Shown piece by piece: positions 11,968 through 44,335 of a DNA stretch of 64,000 bases; position 1 is the first letter of the stretch, and every line of letters begins with the position of its first letter. Location of the stretch: NCBI RefSeq assembly GCF_011397635.1, contig NC_064760.1:25989356-26053355 (forward strand), given 5' to 3'. This stretch comes from Epinephelus fuscoguttatus (taxonomy: Eukaryota > Chordata > Actinopteri > Perciformes > Serranidae). The notes beneath the pieces are model-generated. The model made no database searches. It saw only the letters and a program-made list of their open reading frames with translations, and was not told where the DNA came from. A program made the translations under genes and the position numbers.

Positions 11968-14739
11968 GTCAACATATAGTAATCTAAAAATAAAGATAAT
12001 CACATGTAAATTAGAGAATTTTCGACTGTACAAAGAGGACTTCAGGTCGACATGAGGAAAACTATCCTACAGAGAATACATGGGGACATACATGCAGAAA
12101 ACACACAGTGATATTTGTGTTCAGTGTTTTTGTGGGGCTGGTAATACAGACTGAAACAAACTTGATTCTCTTTCTTTTTATACACTCATAGTAGGCCTCT
12201 TGTAAAGTGGTCCACCCCTGTTCTCCTTTGTCATGATCACATATGGGCTGCTGTGGTTTGGACAAAGCGAGGTGAGGCGTGTGACTTGGCGAGACGCTAA
12301 CACATTCCTCAAGCAGAGACGTGAACAGTAAGCGGACGTGATGTGGTCAGAGAGAGAAACACACGAGCACCCATTTCATGCTTCTCTGATAGTCAGTGCT
12401 GGACCCAGCACAAGCCCCCCTTAGGCAAGCCCCCCCACCCCCACCCTCCCAAAATGTATAATCGTTATTACCACTTATTTTTATTATAAGTAGTAGTAGT
12501 AATGCTATTAATATAATTATCTTAAATAAGTGTTGAATTTGTTACTACAGGCTCTTCTCATGCATTGTTTGTACGTTTTCCTACAAAAAATAAAGCACCA
12601 AAATTGGTACATATCCCACATAATGATGAGCCAGTTCGTTGATATCCCACGTGTTTTGGAAGGCAGTGATCATGTGACCAATGTGCTGATGGGAGTAAAG
12701 AAGGAAGCAGCGCTGAGCGGTCTAGGTAAAAGACAGTTCAGGGGGTGGATGGTCACAAAACATAGGACTTTCCCCCGGGACTTTCCCCAGGAGTCCAGTG
12801 TGCTGACCGTGTAAACTTTGAGTCATTTTAGGGCCTGACCATAGTTCTTTTTTGTAAACCTACCCACAGTAGCTTTCCTTGCCTAAACCTAACCTCCATA
12901 CCTTTACATTAATTATGTAACTTTATTTTAAGGACGTTGCGTCATTCATGGGGCACTAGTTCATATTTTCCGTCCTCAAAGTTGACATTTTCGTAGGTTT
13001 TAATACAACTGTCTGTATTAGTAATCACGTATCCTCATACAATGGTGACTACTAACAAGAGCTGATAATAAATTACCACAAATAGATTACATAGCTAAAA
13101 ATAAACAATAAGAGAATACAGCATATGCAAATTTTGTCTTGTTTTAGTACTGTGTCCTAACTAACTTTTGCCTTTTTATTTTTCCCACTGTAATGATACA
13201 CTCCACTCCACCATTTCAATTATGTTATTGAATGCCACAAAAAAAAAAAAAAACCTGCCTTTATCGCCTATAGAAAGATTTCCCACTGCTGATTCCGGTT
13301 TTGTGACATCGTCATTTAGGTCTGCCATCTCACACACTCTCTCACCACCTGTCTCATCTCCACTCAGTGGCTGTCGGTTCCCATCCAGACTGAGACATGC
13401 AGCACCTCCGGCTCTGACTCTTACTGGCATCTCTCATATGTTTTTGAGTACGCTAACTATAGTTCACGTGTAGTTTGAATAGATGATCAAACTATAGATA
13501 ATCCCAGAATTCCCCTCAGTGTCTGTTGTTATGCACATGCAATAAGCCCATATACACCTGTTCAAAGTCAGTTACTTCCTATCTTTCATTACTGCTCTAA
13601 ACGTTGCCTGGCATCAGATCTGAGCCCTGGCATGACCTTCGCACAGGGAAAACGAGGAGCAGTAGGAGTAACCAGAGCGATAACGTTGAAACATTACAGT
13701 AAGTGCATGACCTGACCTCAGAGCAGGAAGGTGAGGTTCTGTGACCTGGTGATACAACCTAAGTGCTGAAGCTGTTTTTTAAATGAATAAATAATAAATC
13801 AATCTGCGTTATCCAGTCGTTCGTTAAATCAATTGTTTTGTAATCTCTTTTTATTGTCTGTGTAATGTAAATCAGGCGTGGCACTTCTCCAGGCTATCAT
13901 TACTGTTGTTACACGTCATGTGGGTGTACGTGATACCTGAGACTTCTATAAAACTACTCTCCTGGTATTCATTTAGGAGAAGTATACAATAGAATACTAT
14001 TTTTTTATCAACATGAACATAAAACAGTTTCAATGTCACCACACAGGCTGTTAAAGTTACAAACATGCCAGAGTCCAAGAGACATTCAGGGTTGATAAGG
14101 AAGCAACTTGGGGCAAACTGAATCAACAGTTTCTGTGCTTCCTTGTTGCTCGATGTTTTGCTTGGCATCAGATTATCACCACTGGGAAATGAAATATGTG
14201 AAAGGGGTTTTTATATCAACATTTTATTCCTCACAGAGTATGTGTCACTACCACTCCTATACCAGCCCTGATGCTACCGCCACGCCTCCAGGTTCCTTTG
14301 AAAAGATGAAAAAGGGAGGCAGTAAGTTTCGAGATTAGAGTTTTGATATTTTCCCTTTTAGTGGATGTCACACCTCTTCTATTGAACTGAGCATCTCCAC
14401 CTGACAAAAGTATGGTGCGCTTTTTGTGAGTTAATACCAGGAAGTGTGTATTAAATAAATTAAGAACTAGCTGAGAGATGAGTAACTAAAGTAATAAGTA
14501 GTTCCTGGATAACACTGAATTTAGGACTGACTACCTCATGATGGGAGGTGGAACCATGCAAAGTGCAGGACCGTCAGACAGGGGGATGTATGGTGGGTAA
14601 CTTAGTTGATTCTCAACCTCTCTCTTACTGTAATATACATTAGGCCACGGACACCCATTTGATGAGAATTTTTTCTGGGACATCCATCTGAAAGATTCTG
14701 GCTGTTAAATATGATTAAGACCAGGTCTGTGGATGTTAA
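11968..14739. other. Intergenic, no gene seen
   Basis: No supported gene. A segment around 12770-13040 resembles a dispersed fish repeat (AAACCTAACC-type words). Poly(A) at about 13238-13253. The remaining short open frames on both strands show no homology. Confidence 0.4.
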
Positions 14740-15003
14740 TTAGAGCTGCAGCGAGTTGTGAAATAATCAATTTGCCAATTATTTGACCACTTGTTGCAGC
14801 AGAAAACTGTTTGCAACTGTTTTTATAATCAAGACATTTTTTAGTCATTTTTTTAAAACAAAAAAGCCAAAATTTGCTGATTTCATGCTTCTTTAATGTG
14901 AGAATTTGATGCTTTACTTTGTCATAGATGATAATAAACTCAATAGAATTTGGATTAGTGGACTGTTGGTCAGTCACATATGATTTGAAGATATCATCAT
15001 CTC
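14740..15003. mobile_element. Fragment of a hAT-like MITE
   Basis: The run from 'AGAGCTGCAGCGAG' through the ATAATC/CAATT words to 'GACTGTTGGTCAGTCACATATG' follows, from memory, an abundant fish MITE that normally starts TAGGGCTGCAACGAT. The right terminus is absent, so this is a truncated relic. Confidence 0.55.
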
Positions 15004-15724
15004 CTATCATAAAGGGCATGTTTCACTATAGATACACATATAGATAGAAAAAATAGGTAAAAAGTATAAATACATAAGAATAAAAACAGTGAAATGATCG
15101 TCTAGTCCCAGGACTGCTACAGAGAGCTGTTACTACAGTAGATATGCTTGTGATCTTACTGTAATTTGCTATGCATGATATGAATAAATAAATATATGTA
15201 CAGATACCAGTGCACATGCAGAATCTTTTTTATTTAGAAGGTGCTTAGAAGTAAAAAGTGAACCTGAGTGAGCCACCCAAAGTGGTTCAGCAGCTCTGAG
15301 GCTTCATACAAAAAGTTGTTCCAGTGGATAATGATGAGTTAACAACAGAATCAAAGCTACCATGTTCACAAACCAGTTTGATTACAACAGAAATATGTGA
15401 ACCTTCAGATATGATCATAACCACACCAGACATAAAAATGATGACTGAACACTTCCTCATTACTTTCTATTATTGGGTTCCTCTCTGTGTAGTGAAAATT
15501 TGCATATCCACGATGAGGTCATCAGGAAGACATTTCATTAATTGCCACTTAGTTTCCCCTTTGTTGCTCACTCATTCCTTACTAATGACTCAACCATTCT
15601 TAGGTAGGAGCAGTACAATTAAATGGAACGTAGCAACAGTACAATAAAACAAATACATGTCGAAGCAAATGTACAACTTCACTACAGAAATATTACATTC
15701 ATTTCCCCAAATGTAAAAATACAG

Positions 15725-17435
15725 TGCTCCCACGAATGGATTACTGGCGGGCCTACTGGGCACAAGCCCATGCAGGTGCCCAAAATTGTATGCGGCCCCC
15801 TGGTCACCAATAAAATGTCACTCAAATTAATAGGTACAAACCTCAAAGAGACACAGAGAGACCAGAAAGACATGCAAAGGACCTAAAAGAGACACAAAGG
15901 GATAAAAAGACACATTCACCCCAAAGAGACGAAAACAACTACAGAGACATGCAAAGGAACTACAAAGAGACACAAAACAACTACCAAGATACAAATATAC
16001 CTCAAAGAGACACAACATGACCTCAAGGAGACACGAAAAGACCACAAAGAGATGCAAAATGACTACAAAGAGACAACCTCAAAGAGACACAAGGAGATGC
16101 AAAGGAAATAAAAGAGACAGAAAAGGACCAAAAAAAGATACAAATACACCTCAGAGACATAAAATGACTTCAAAGAGACAAAAACAACTACAAAGATACA
16201 AATTTACATCAAAGAGACACAAAACGACAACAAGGAGATGCAAAGAATCTAAGAAGAGGCACAAACTAACCTCAGTGAGACACAAAACAACCAAAAAGAG
16301 ATGCAAAGGAACTACAAAGAAACACAAAATGATCAAAAAGACACAAATACACCTCAAAGAGACATAAAATGACTTCAAAGAGACAAAAACAACTACAAGG
16401 ACATTAAAGGGAACTACAACAGACACAAAACGACTACAAAGATTGCAAATATACCTCGAGGAGACACAAAAGACCAAAAATATATGCAAAGGAACTAAAA
16501 GAGACAGAAAAGGACCAAAAAACACATAAATACATCTCAAAGAGACATAAAATGACTTCAAAGAGACACAAACTACTACAAAGATACAAATATACCTCAA
16601 AGAGACACAAAATGACTTTAAATAGATGCAAAGAAACTAAGAAGAGGCACAAACTAACCTCAGTGAGACACAAAACAACCAAAATATATGCAAAGGAACT
16701 ACAAAGAAACACAAAATGACTACAACAGATACAAATATACCTCAAAGAAGAGACACAAAATGACCAAAGATAAATGCAAAGGAACTACAAGAGACAGAAA
16801 GGGCCCAAAGAAGACACAAATACACATCAAAGAGACAAAAACAACTACAGTCTCTCTGAAGTCACAAAATGACTTCAAAGAGATGCAAAGAAACTAAGAA
16901 GAGACACAAACTAACCTCAGTGAGACACAAAACAACCAAAATATATGCAAAGGAACAACAAAGAGATACAAAATGACTACAAAGACACAATATACCTCGA
17001 AGAAGAGAACACAAAATGATCAAAGATATATGCAAAGGAACCTCAAGAGACAGAAAGGGACCAAAAAAGACACATATATATATACCTCAAACAGACAAAA
17101 ACAACTACAGAGACATGCAAGCGAACTACAAAGAGACACAAAACAACTACCAAGACACAAATATACCTCAAAGAGAGGCAACATGACTTCAAAGAGATGC
17201 AAAGAAACTAGAAAGAGCCTCAAACTAACCTCAGTGAGACACAAATATACATCACAAGAGGCACAAAATGACCACAAAGAGACATAAAGGCACAAAAAGA
17301 TGTGTACCGACCAGAAAAAGATGCAAAATAAATGAAAAAAAGCAAAACCACCACAGAGTCAGTTTATCTTGCTTCAGTGTTTTTGCATATCTACCCAGGG
17401 GCCCATCGGCTTGTAGTTCACCCATCAGTGCACTA
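15725..17435. repeat. Long purine-rich minisatellite bounded by short inverted repeats
   Basis: From about 15840 to 17340 the sequence is an irregular array of units built on CAAAGAGACACAAAATGACTA. The words GACACAAA, ATGACTTCAAAGAG, AACTAAGAAGAG and CTCAGTGAGACACAAA recur in higher-order order. The array sits between segments that are inverted relatives: ACAAGCCCATG at the left (about 15760) and CATCGGCTTGT at the right (about 17406). The + strand is strongly A/G-rich. Long frames read from it on both strands are low-complexity artefacts. I infer a non-autonomous DNA element whose interior is a minisatellite. Confidence 0.75.
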
Positions 17436-17869
17436 CATGAACAGAGATACTTTTATTCAGATGTTCTGGGATATTATTTTATCAGAGACAGGAGGCCAGA
17501 GGAGCCAAACAGTGTGCCAGGAGAAGGTTTGGTGTTGGAGGTAATTATGGAAACCTCGTTGTCATTGTCAAGATGCTGCAGGCTCTGTTTCATGTAAACT
17601 CAGATTCTTCATTCACAGCCTAAAAGGCTGGTCAAGGGTCATGGCTAGACTTTACCAAATAAATGACTGACAGCTGAAACTATTTTTTTTCAGCTACACT
17701 GTACACATTTCAAGCATTTGAGTGACAGAATCAAAAGGGTGAACCATCAAGTCATTGAAAGTGGACAAACCCCTGAATACCGCTGACGTTAACAGGTGGG
17801 TCCACAAATAATTGCGTTAACAGGCGCCTATCAATCTGTGACAGGTGAAGTGTTGACTACCTGTGAGGC
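17436..17869. other. Short gap between minisatellite and gfpt2 promoter
   Basis: No gene. A TGACGTT half-CRE-like word lies at 17784-17790, about 300 bp upstream of the gfpt2 start codon; its role is unknown. Confidence 0.35.
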
Positions 17870-18092
17870 GGCAGGGCAGGGCGGTGCTGACAGGGACAGG
17901 GAGAGGGGACAGGGGCGCTGCCAGAGGAGGCGGGGCCGCTGCCCCTCCAGGAAACAGCGCTTAAATGAACAGTGGGAGTGTGCAGTCTGTGTGGATTTAA
18001 CGGCAGACACAGCAGCAGCATCACTCCAGTCGGGAATCTACGAGTTGTTTTCTCACAGAAGGACACCCAGTAAAGAAGGCAGAGCTTGAGTC
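17870..18092 (+). promoter_or_regulatory. gfpt2: Predicted gfpt2 promoter and 5'UTR
   Basis: A GC-rich stretch carries a GC box (GAGGCGGGGC, about 17926-17937) and several GGGAC/GGGGAC words just upstream of the start codon. The TSS is inferred, not seen; it probably lies between about 17940 and 18020. The context of the first ATG (GAGTCATGTG) leads directly into a consensus GTAAGT donor. Confidence 0.5.
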
Positions 18093-37889
<19,797 letters not shown>

Positions 37890-37975
37890 TTACAGTTCAC
37901 ACAGAGCAGGAGAGGAGAAAGGAGGCTCATTGATTTACAGTGCAATTGAACGTTCAGTATGTTTGTGTGTGTATG

Positions 37976-38006
<31 letters not shown>

Positions 38007-39065
38007 TGCGAGACTGGGGTGAAGTAGGGCATTTGTATGTAGAAGAGAGCGTGAATGAGTGAGAGTGAGAGAACATGACAGAAGACAGAGGGAGGGATAC
38101 GGTACAATATCTATTTAAAAAAAGAAGAGAAATGTGAAGTCCAACCAATACACTGCTGAGGAAGTGCCAGTGCCAGTGAGGCCTCTCAGAACAATCTATG
38201 AAAAACAACATTCACACGTCCAAAGCAACATGCTATGCCTTTTTTTTTTATCTTGAGATGAGCCAAAAACACACACAACAGGCTTAGCAGAAAAACATTG
38301 ATCTGGTGTATTGAAGTGTTTACAGTTGTGCAATATGGGGACCAAATGTGCATTATGTATGTACACAATCATGAGTTAGGTGATTTATTCTCTTTCTGTT
38401 GGATGAATTTCTTACATCTGTCGGTGGCGTCTTACCTCCCTTTGCATCGTGGGAAATGTAAGACTTATGTGGTTTTATTCCAGAGGGTTGTCAACTTACC
38501 AAAATCTCATTTATTTTTTTTTTACTTTGCTGCATATTCATGCCATCACTGTGCCTGGTGGGCCTGTCGCCCATTACTTCGACATTTTGTAGCAAAAGCT
38601 ACCTGAAGGAAGTTCCTCAATCTGACTTTTACATTATTACTTGATTCTTTTTTTTTAATGTACGCTCCATTTTACTGTTGTTTCCCTTTAATTTAAAATA
38701 TATTGTACGGCTATTTAACATAACTGCAGTTTCCAAAGTCAGTTCATGGTGGAACATGAAGCATTTTCCCCCTGACGCTCTTCATACTTATCCTTGTCAT
38801 AGGGTGGAGCATTTTCATAGACACACGTGAAATTTATTTAAACAGCATTCATGCAGCAAAAAAGTACTTTCATTAATGCTTTTATTTTGTCAGCCATTTG
38901 TATGGATTTATGATAATGTTCTATATTTATCTGATTCTTATTTTATAGGGGCTTAAGAAAGGGTTTGATTTATATCTTTAACTGTGATTGTATTTTATAC
39001 TGTATGTTTTATAGACATAAGCAGGCACTATCAATCAATAAATAAATAGATGAAGCATTTTATTC
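37890..39065 (+). other. gfpt2: gfpt2 3'UTR
   Basis: Noncoding sequence following the TAA at 37887-37889. It contains a TG microsatellite (37979-38006) and several AT-rich blocks with ATTTA words, and ends at overlapping AATAAA signals. Confidence 0.7.
39037..39046 (+). terminator. gfpt2: gfpt2 polyadenylation signal (overlapping AATAAA x2)
   Basis: Two overlapping AATAAA hexamers about 1.15 kb past the stop, followed by a T/G-rich stretch. This is the strongest candidate end of the gene. Confidence 0.7.
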
Positions 39066-39410
39066 AAAGTGTACCATTGTCACTCCTTATTTCTCTTTTT
39101 ACCTGCCTGTGTTTGTTATGGTAAGTGATATGTTAATGTGATATTACTATGACAGGAAGACAATAACTGCAGGTGTAGTTTTTACTCATTTTATCCCTTA
39201 TGAGATGCATTAAGTGGGGCTAGTTCAATTTATGGGTGCATATATACAAGACATTTTGCAGACAGAGATTAGTGTGTTAGAGCCAGTTAAAAATATTTAA
39301 AATCCTCTGTAGGATAAAAGTTTATATTTTACAATCCCCTACTTGTTCTTAACTTTGTGAGTGGGCCTAATTTTTCTCCTAGCCTGTTACTTCAGTTTTT
39401 ACACCTTATG

Positions 39411-40519
39411 TACACTCACTGGCCACTTTATTAGGCACACCTTGCTAGTACCAGGTTGGACCCCTTTTACCTTCAGTACTGCTTTGATTCTTGGTGGCAT
39501 AGATTCAACAAGGTGCTGGAAACATTCCTCAAAGATTCTGGTCCATATTGACATAATAGCATCACACAGTTGCTGCAGATTTGTCAGCTGCACATCCATG
39601 ATGTGAATCACCCGTTCCACCACATCCCAAAGGTGCTCTATTGGACTGAGATCTGGTGGCTGTGGAGGCCACTGGAGTACAGTGAACTCATTGTCATGTT
39701 CAAGAAACCAGTTTGAGATGATTTGAGCTTTGTGACATGGTGTGTTATCCTGCTGGAAGTAGCCATCAGAAGATGGGTACACTGTGGTCATAAAGGGATG
39801 GACACGGTCAGCAACAATACTCAGGTAGGCTGTGGTGTTTAAACCATGCTCAGTTGGTACCAAGGGGCCCAAAGTGTGCCAAGAAAATATCCCCCACACC
39901 ATTACACCACCACCACCAGCCTGAGCCGTTGATACAAGGCAGGATGGATCCATGCTTTCATGTTGTTTACACCAAATTCTGACCCTACCATCTGAATGTG
40001 GCAGCAGAAATAATTTGAAATAATGTTGTTAACTGACAGCAGTGGCACCTGGTGTGGTCTTCTGCTGCTGTAGCCCATCTGCTTCAAGATTGGACATGTT
40101 GTTGGTTCAGAGATGGTCTTCTGCAGACCTTGGTTGTAACGAGTGGTTATTTGAGTTACCGTTGCCTTTCTATCATCTTGAACCAGTCTGGCCATTCTCC
40201 TCTGACCTCTGGCATCAACAAGGCATTTTCACCCAGAGAACTGCTGCTTACTGGATATTTCCTCTTTTGCAGACCATCCTCTGTAAACCCTAGAGATGAC
40301 TGTGTGTGAAAATCCTGTTTGGCGCCAACAACCATGCCACATTCAGAGTCACTAAATCACCTTTCTTCCCCATCCTGATGCTCAGTTTGAACTTCAGCAC
40401 GTCCTCTCGACCATGTCTACATGCCTACATGCTTTGAGTTGCTGCCACGTGACTGGCCGATTAGATATTTGCTTAGTGGACAGTGGAACAGGTGTTTAAT
40501 AAAGTGGCTGGTGAGTGTA
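39411..40519 (-). mobile_element. Tc1/mariner-type transposon with broken transposase
   Basis: Terminal inverted repeats start TACACTCACTGGCCACTTTA and end TAAAGTGGCTGGTGAGTGTA, with TA at both edges. Minus-strand frames hold the transposase. The part at 39399-39953 shows the catalytic hallmarks FQQDNTPCHKA and DLSPIEHLWDVVER of a DDE enzyme; the part at 39902-40195 covers the DNA-binding/N-terminal side (MARLVQDDRKATVTQI). The frame shifts between the two, and a block of the expected sequence is missing near 40010-40030, so it is inactive. It lies between gfpt2 and mapk9. Confidence 0.9.
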
Positions 40520-40839
40520 TCTTACATTTTACCATCTTGAAATTATGAGGCATTAATGAAGCAAATAGTTGAAATTAGCTTCACTTCTATCAGCTATGGA
40601 ATAATACTTACACGTTAATGTATTAGTAATAACAACACAACATTATATGTATGATTGTGTACTTTCACTTTTTATACTTTGGGGTAGACTTATTTTGTAT
40701 TTTGAAATAATATTATTTATTCTTATTTTTTAGAAAAGGATATGATTATTTATGATATAGCTCTTATACCGATATTTAATCATTATTATTGAGAACAAAA
40801 AGTTTTTCCACAAAGTTCCTGTTGAGGAAAAAAAAAAGA
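40520..40839. other. AT-rich spacer before the mapk9 promoter
   Basis: Very AT-rich DNA without open frames or recognised repeats. It marks a sharp boundary with the GC-rich promoter that follows. Confidence 0.5.
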
Positions 40840-40985
40840 GTTTGCGCCCACGTAAACTCTGCGCGATGACGTCACCCGCATGCCCGCTCTGTGCTTGTTG
40901 TGGCGCTCCCTCCCTCCTTCCCTCCCTCCGCACCCCGTCCCTCCGCGCTGCCGCTGGAGTTAGCTAGGAACCGGAGGAAGGTCTA
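40840..40985 (+). promoter_or_regulatory. mapk9: mapk9 CpG-rich promoter
   Basis: Composition switches from AT-rich to GC-rich near 40845. The block holds a palindromic TGACGTCA and CTCCCTCC pyrimidine repeats and no obvious TATA box. It precedes a splice-donor-terminated noncoding exon. The exact TSS cannot be read from sequence. Confidence 0.6.
40867..40874. promoter_or_regulatory. mapk9: Consensus CRE (TGACGTCA)
   Basis: Perfect 8-bp palindrome bound by CREB/ATF and Jun-ATF2 dimers. It lies roughly 100-200 bp upstream of the inferred mapk9 exon 1 end, a usual position for a functional CRE. Confidence 0.6.
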
Positions 40986-41107
40986 TCTGTCGTGACAGCC
41001 CGTTCTCCTGAACTTTCCCGAGCCTTGCTTGTGTCTGAGAGACCGGGAGAGTGTTTCATCGGTGTTTTCGATGCATGGGAGTGCCCTGGGAGCGGCGAAG
41101 GGAGAAG
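40960..41107 (+). other. mapk9: Predicted noncoding first exon of mapk9
   Basis: GC-rich transcribed-looking sequence ending in AGAAG followed by GTAGGT (donor at 41108). Splicing from here to the acceptor at 48871 gives a short 5'UTR before the ATG at 48903. The left edge is a guess. Confidence 0.5.
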
Positions 41108-43055
41108 GTAGGTCTCGCTGCGGCTGCTGCCGCCGCCGCTGCCGCCTCCTCTCCCGTCCGTTGGTCCGTCAGAGCTTTCAGTTCAGCCCCGGCCCGACTA
41201 CCGCATTGCTTCCGACAGAAGTGATAAAGACGAGCAGTGTAGGCCTGGGTAACTTTATAACCGAGCAAACGTAACGTGAATATTACCGGTGTTTATGCTA
41301 GCGTGGCTAAGGCTGCGTGAACCGACCGTTTCTGACTGTGTTAAACCGCCGAGTGCCAGCGGTGCTGCGGCCGCGGTGTGTCATACACGGGTGACTTCAT
41401 ACCTTTGTGTGTGTGTGTGTATCTGTGTGTACTTTAGAGTAGGCATGCTGCTTGAGGAAATCGTGAAGATTCTCAGCTTTACACCCATTTTGTATTACAA
41501 CATAAGGTTGTCAGTGTACGTAGCTTCCCCCTGGACCCACTCTGAGCCAAATAAATGACATTTATATAGGCCGACTATGCTCAGGTTTTCAAACCAATAC
41601 CTCAGTTGCCACAAAACAGGTGTAGATGTGATGAAAGCTAACGCTGGTGCTATATTTTATTTGGCATGGTATGTCAGAGGCAGGTTTCAGCGTGTCAACA
41701 GATCATTCACCATGTGTACATGTTGGGATTAATCTGTCATGTCTAAAATCTGAAGCATGTCAAAGCAGAAACAGGTTGGTATGGGTTGTGTTAGTCAGTG
41801 GGATCATACACAATGAGTGCAGGATAGTACACACGTGAAGGGATGACAAGATTGTGTCAAGAGCAACACATGTGTCACCTTCTTCCCATTAACACATTTT
41901 TAGTGTCACCTCATCCTCTTCAAGAGACTGGTTTTACACCCCTAGCAGACATCTCTGGTGCAGCAGCAGCCTGGATGTAGTTTTACCCGCCCCTGTGTGT
42001 GTTTTATAACTCTGCCACATCAGGATGAGATACTGAGGCTTCAGGCCATGCTAATCTGATATCATAGCCAGCTCACTGACTCCCATCCAGCTCCCAACTG
42101 AGAGCCAAGGCCACAGCGGACCCCAAGGCTGCCCTGGACTGAACTGGACAGTCATGATGAGCTTGGGATGAGGATGGTGAAGGTCACTTTTCTTATCAAC
42201 TTCTTGATATAATAAGTCATGAATTACATGCCTTTTAAACTATGGATTTTAAGGGGCAATGAAAAAGAGAGCATTATGCTTGCCTGTCATCTTTTAATTC
42301 ATATTTATTCTAAATAATAAGAAGGTGACACATACTAATGCACATAACATTATGTCTCTTGCCATACGCTTTCAGCACCCTGGCAACATACTGTCTTGCC
42401 TTATTGAGGCATTGTGTTATTTTAACATTGTTTTGTTTTCTCTGAGGTCATCTTTATCAGTTTAATATTTGAATAGTGGCAAATATGACACCACACGTGG
42501 CTATTGGAGCTTCAGTGACAAATATCCACGCTCAATCAAAGCTTCGGGGAGAGACAAGTACATAAATTGGATTTTTTTTTTTTTTTTTGAACACCAGTTT
42601 TCAGTCGATTCACCTAAAATAATGTGGCAATTAGCCACTTTGTTAGCATGCAGGTTGCTGTAACATTAGCTATAATATCTAGAAAAAAGTGACTGACATT
42701 AGATGAGAGCAGAGCTGAGTCACAAAACTATTACTAAGTTTAAATATTTTATCACTATTTCTTAATTTATAGACGGTCTGGAAATTTTGGTGATGGTAAT
42801 GCATTTTTAAAATGAATATACGTGTGTGTGTATAAAAACAGAGCATTTGAGTACAGATTTGAATGTTGATTACCATGGCAATGATCAAATCCTCGAAGTA
42901 TTCCAGTTAGCCCTAAATGTTGTGCACTTATCTCAGTTACCTGAAACTCAGTCAAGCTTAAAGCAGGATATTTTTTAATAAAGAAACACTAATCGATTGA
43001 TTAAGACCCCACAGTTCAGGCAAATGTGAGAATTGCAACTGTTTTGGTTGACTTT

Positions 43056-44335
43056 GGGGCGACTGTAGCTCAGTTCCTAATAGGGATGTGTACAATTAGT
43101 CAACTTGTCAATTAAACTTTGCTGCCTTCGCAAGTCAGCACCAGAAACACCATACTGTTAAACTTACTGTTGTTGATACAATGAGGCAGGTTTCCTAAAG
43201 ATTTATCTTCCTAGAGAATATAGTTTTCAACAAATGTGAGTAACTTTTGTTTAGTAAGTTGTTATAATGTTTTGTAGGATAATGCGCAATGATCATAATG
43301 CGCTGTGCGAAGTACCAAACATTTAGGTGGTATTTAAAATCTGATTTAGTTATATGAAGTTAAAGAATTTCCAAAGGCTTTATACGTGATACTTTTCTGG
43401 GCAGTGTTTAAGCCTACAGACTAAAGTTTCACTGTTTTAGTTTGAACCTCCGTTAAAATGTCAGGGAAATTGGTCGTTAGGAACATTCCTAGTTTGTATC
43501 TTGGTGGAACAGGTAAGTCCTTAAAAAAAAAAAAAAAAATTCCGGGTTTACACGATCAGTTGTGAAAACGATATCCCTGTATTCACAAAAATGCAAAAAA
43601 GGCAGCTTTTTGCTGCAGTTAGCATGCCAGGCCAGTAGGTGGCGATACGCCATATGTCAAACACTATAGAAGAATGTTCTGGGCATGCACAGTGATTTGT
43701 TTTCCTCTTGGCGGTAGTGATAAAAACAATGATAAACTACATTTTAACCTTATGTAGCATAGTTAGCTGCTATACACTCACTAATATTTGGCACAAATGT
43801 GCGCCGATGTAGCGGTGTTGTTGATGCAGCAGTGCTAAGTTCATTTGTCAGCTGGTAAGTAGTCCCAAAAGTGCTAACAAAACGTAAACAACCTGGCATA
43901 CATCCGCCATTGTTGTTGTGGTTCCTGGGCGCCAAATGGGCATGCATGAACTGGGTTGCAACGTCATCGCTTTCCAAAATCTCCGTCTATCCTGTTTACA
44001 CGTCTCCATAGAAACTGATATTTTTTTTTAAAAACTTTCACTTTGGAAGCCATTTTGAAAATCTCAGTTTTCGTCAAGAAAAACGGCAGTTACGTGTAAA
44101 TGATAGGTGCCAACGCAAAGATAAATACCCTTTTTCAGAAATATACGGAACTGTATAAACAGGCCCTTAATGGTTGGGTCTCAGGTTTCCATTGTGTACC
44201 TGAAATGTCCTAGAGCAAGATATTGACCCCCAGGTTGCTTCAGATCTGTGCGTACTGGGAAATGTAATCTGCTTTGGACAAAACGCCTGCCAAATGAGCA
44301 TAATTTATTTTGGGTGCTATAAATAAAAATTGACT
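43056..44335 (+). repeat. tRNA-type SINE split by inserted elements
   Basis: The left piece GGGGCGACTGTAGCTCAGTT (43056-43076) resembles a tRNA-derived SINE head with an A-box. The right piece (about 44169-44335) carries GGTTGGGTCTCAGG (B-box-like), GAGCAAGATATTGACCCCCAG and a tail GCCTGCCAAATGAGCATAA. In fish SINEs of this type these parts are contiguous. Here about 1.1 kb of other repeats lies between, including a MITE at about 43535-44167. It lies in mapk9 intron 1. Confidence 0.5.
43535..44167. mobile_element. MITE-like element with GGGTTTACACGATCAGTT edge
   Basis: The left edge GGGTTTACACGATCAGTTGTG and the right edge, inverted, GGGCCTGTTTATACAGTTCCG are similar. The interior runs of CGTTTTC/GAAAACG type and AACGTAAACA words fit a known fish MITE style. 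No TSD was settled. Confidence 0.45.

Noticed and set aside
13176..13430. Minus-strand frame MPVRVRAGGAACLSLDG..
   Set aside because: It runs into a poly(A)/poly(T) tract, with no recognisable domain or clear splice sites. It was considered as a partner of the orphan exon at 7.6 kb but nothing links them.
16151..16745. Long minus-strand open frames of 103-149 codons
   Set aside because: They are read from the degenerate minisatellite, are low-complexity (Val/Leu/Phe/Cys-rich) and exist in several frames at once.
41056..41274. Upstream ATG frame in the mapk9 first exon
   Set aside because: The ATG at 41071 would be cut by the GTAGGT donor at 41108; an uORF is possible but unsupported.
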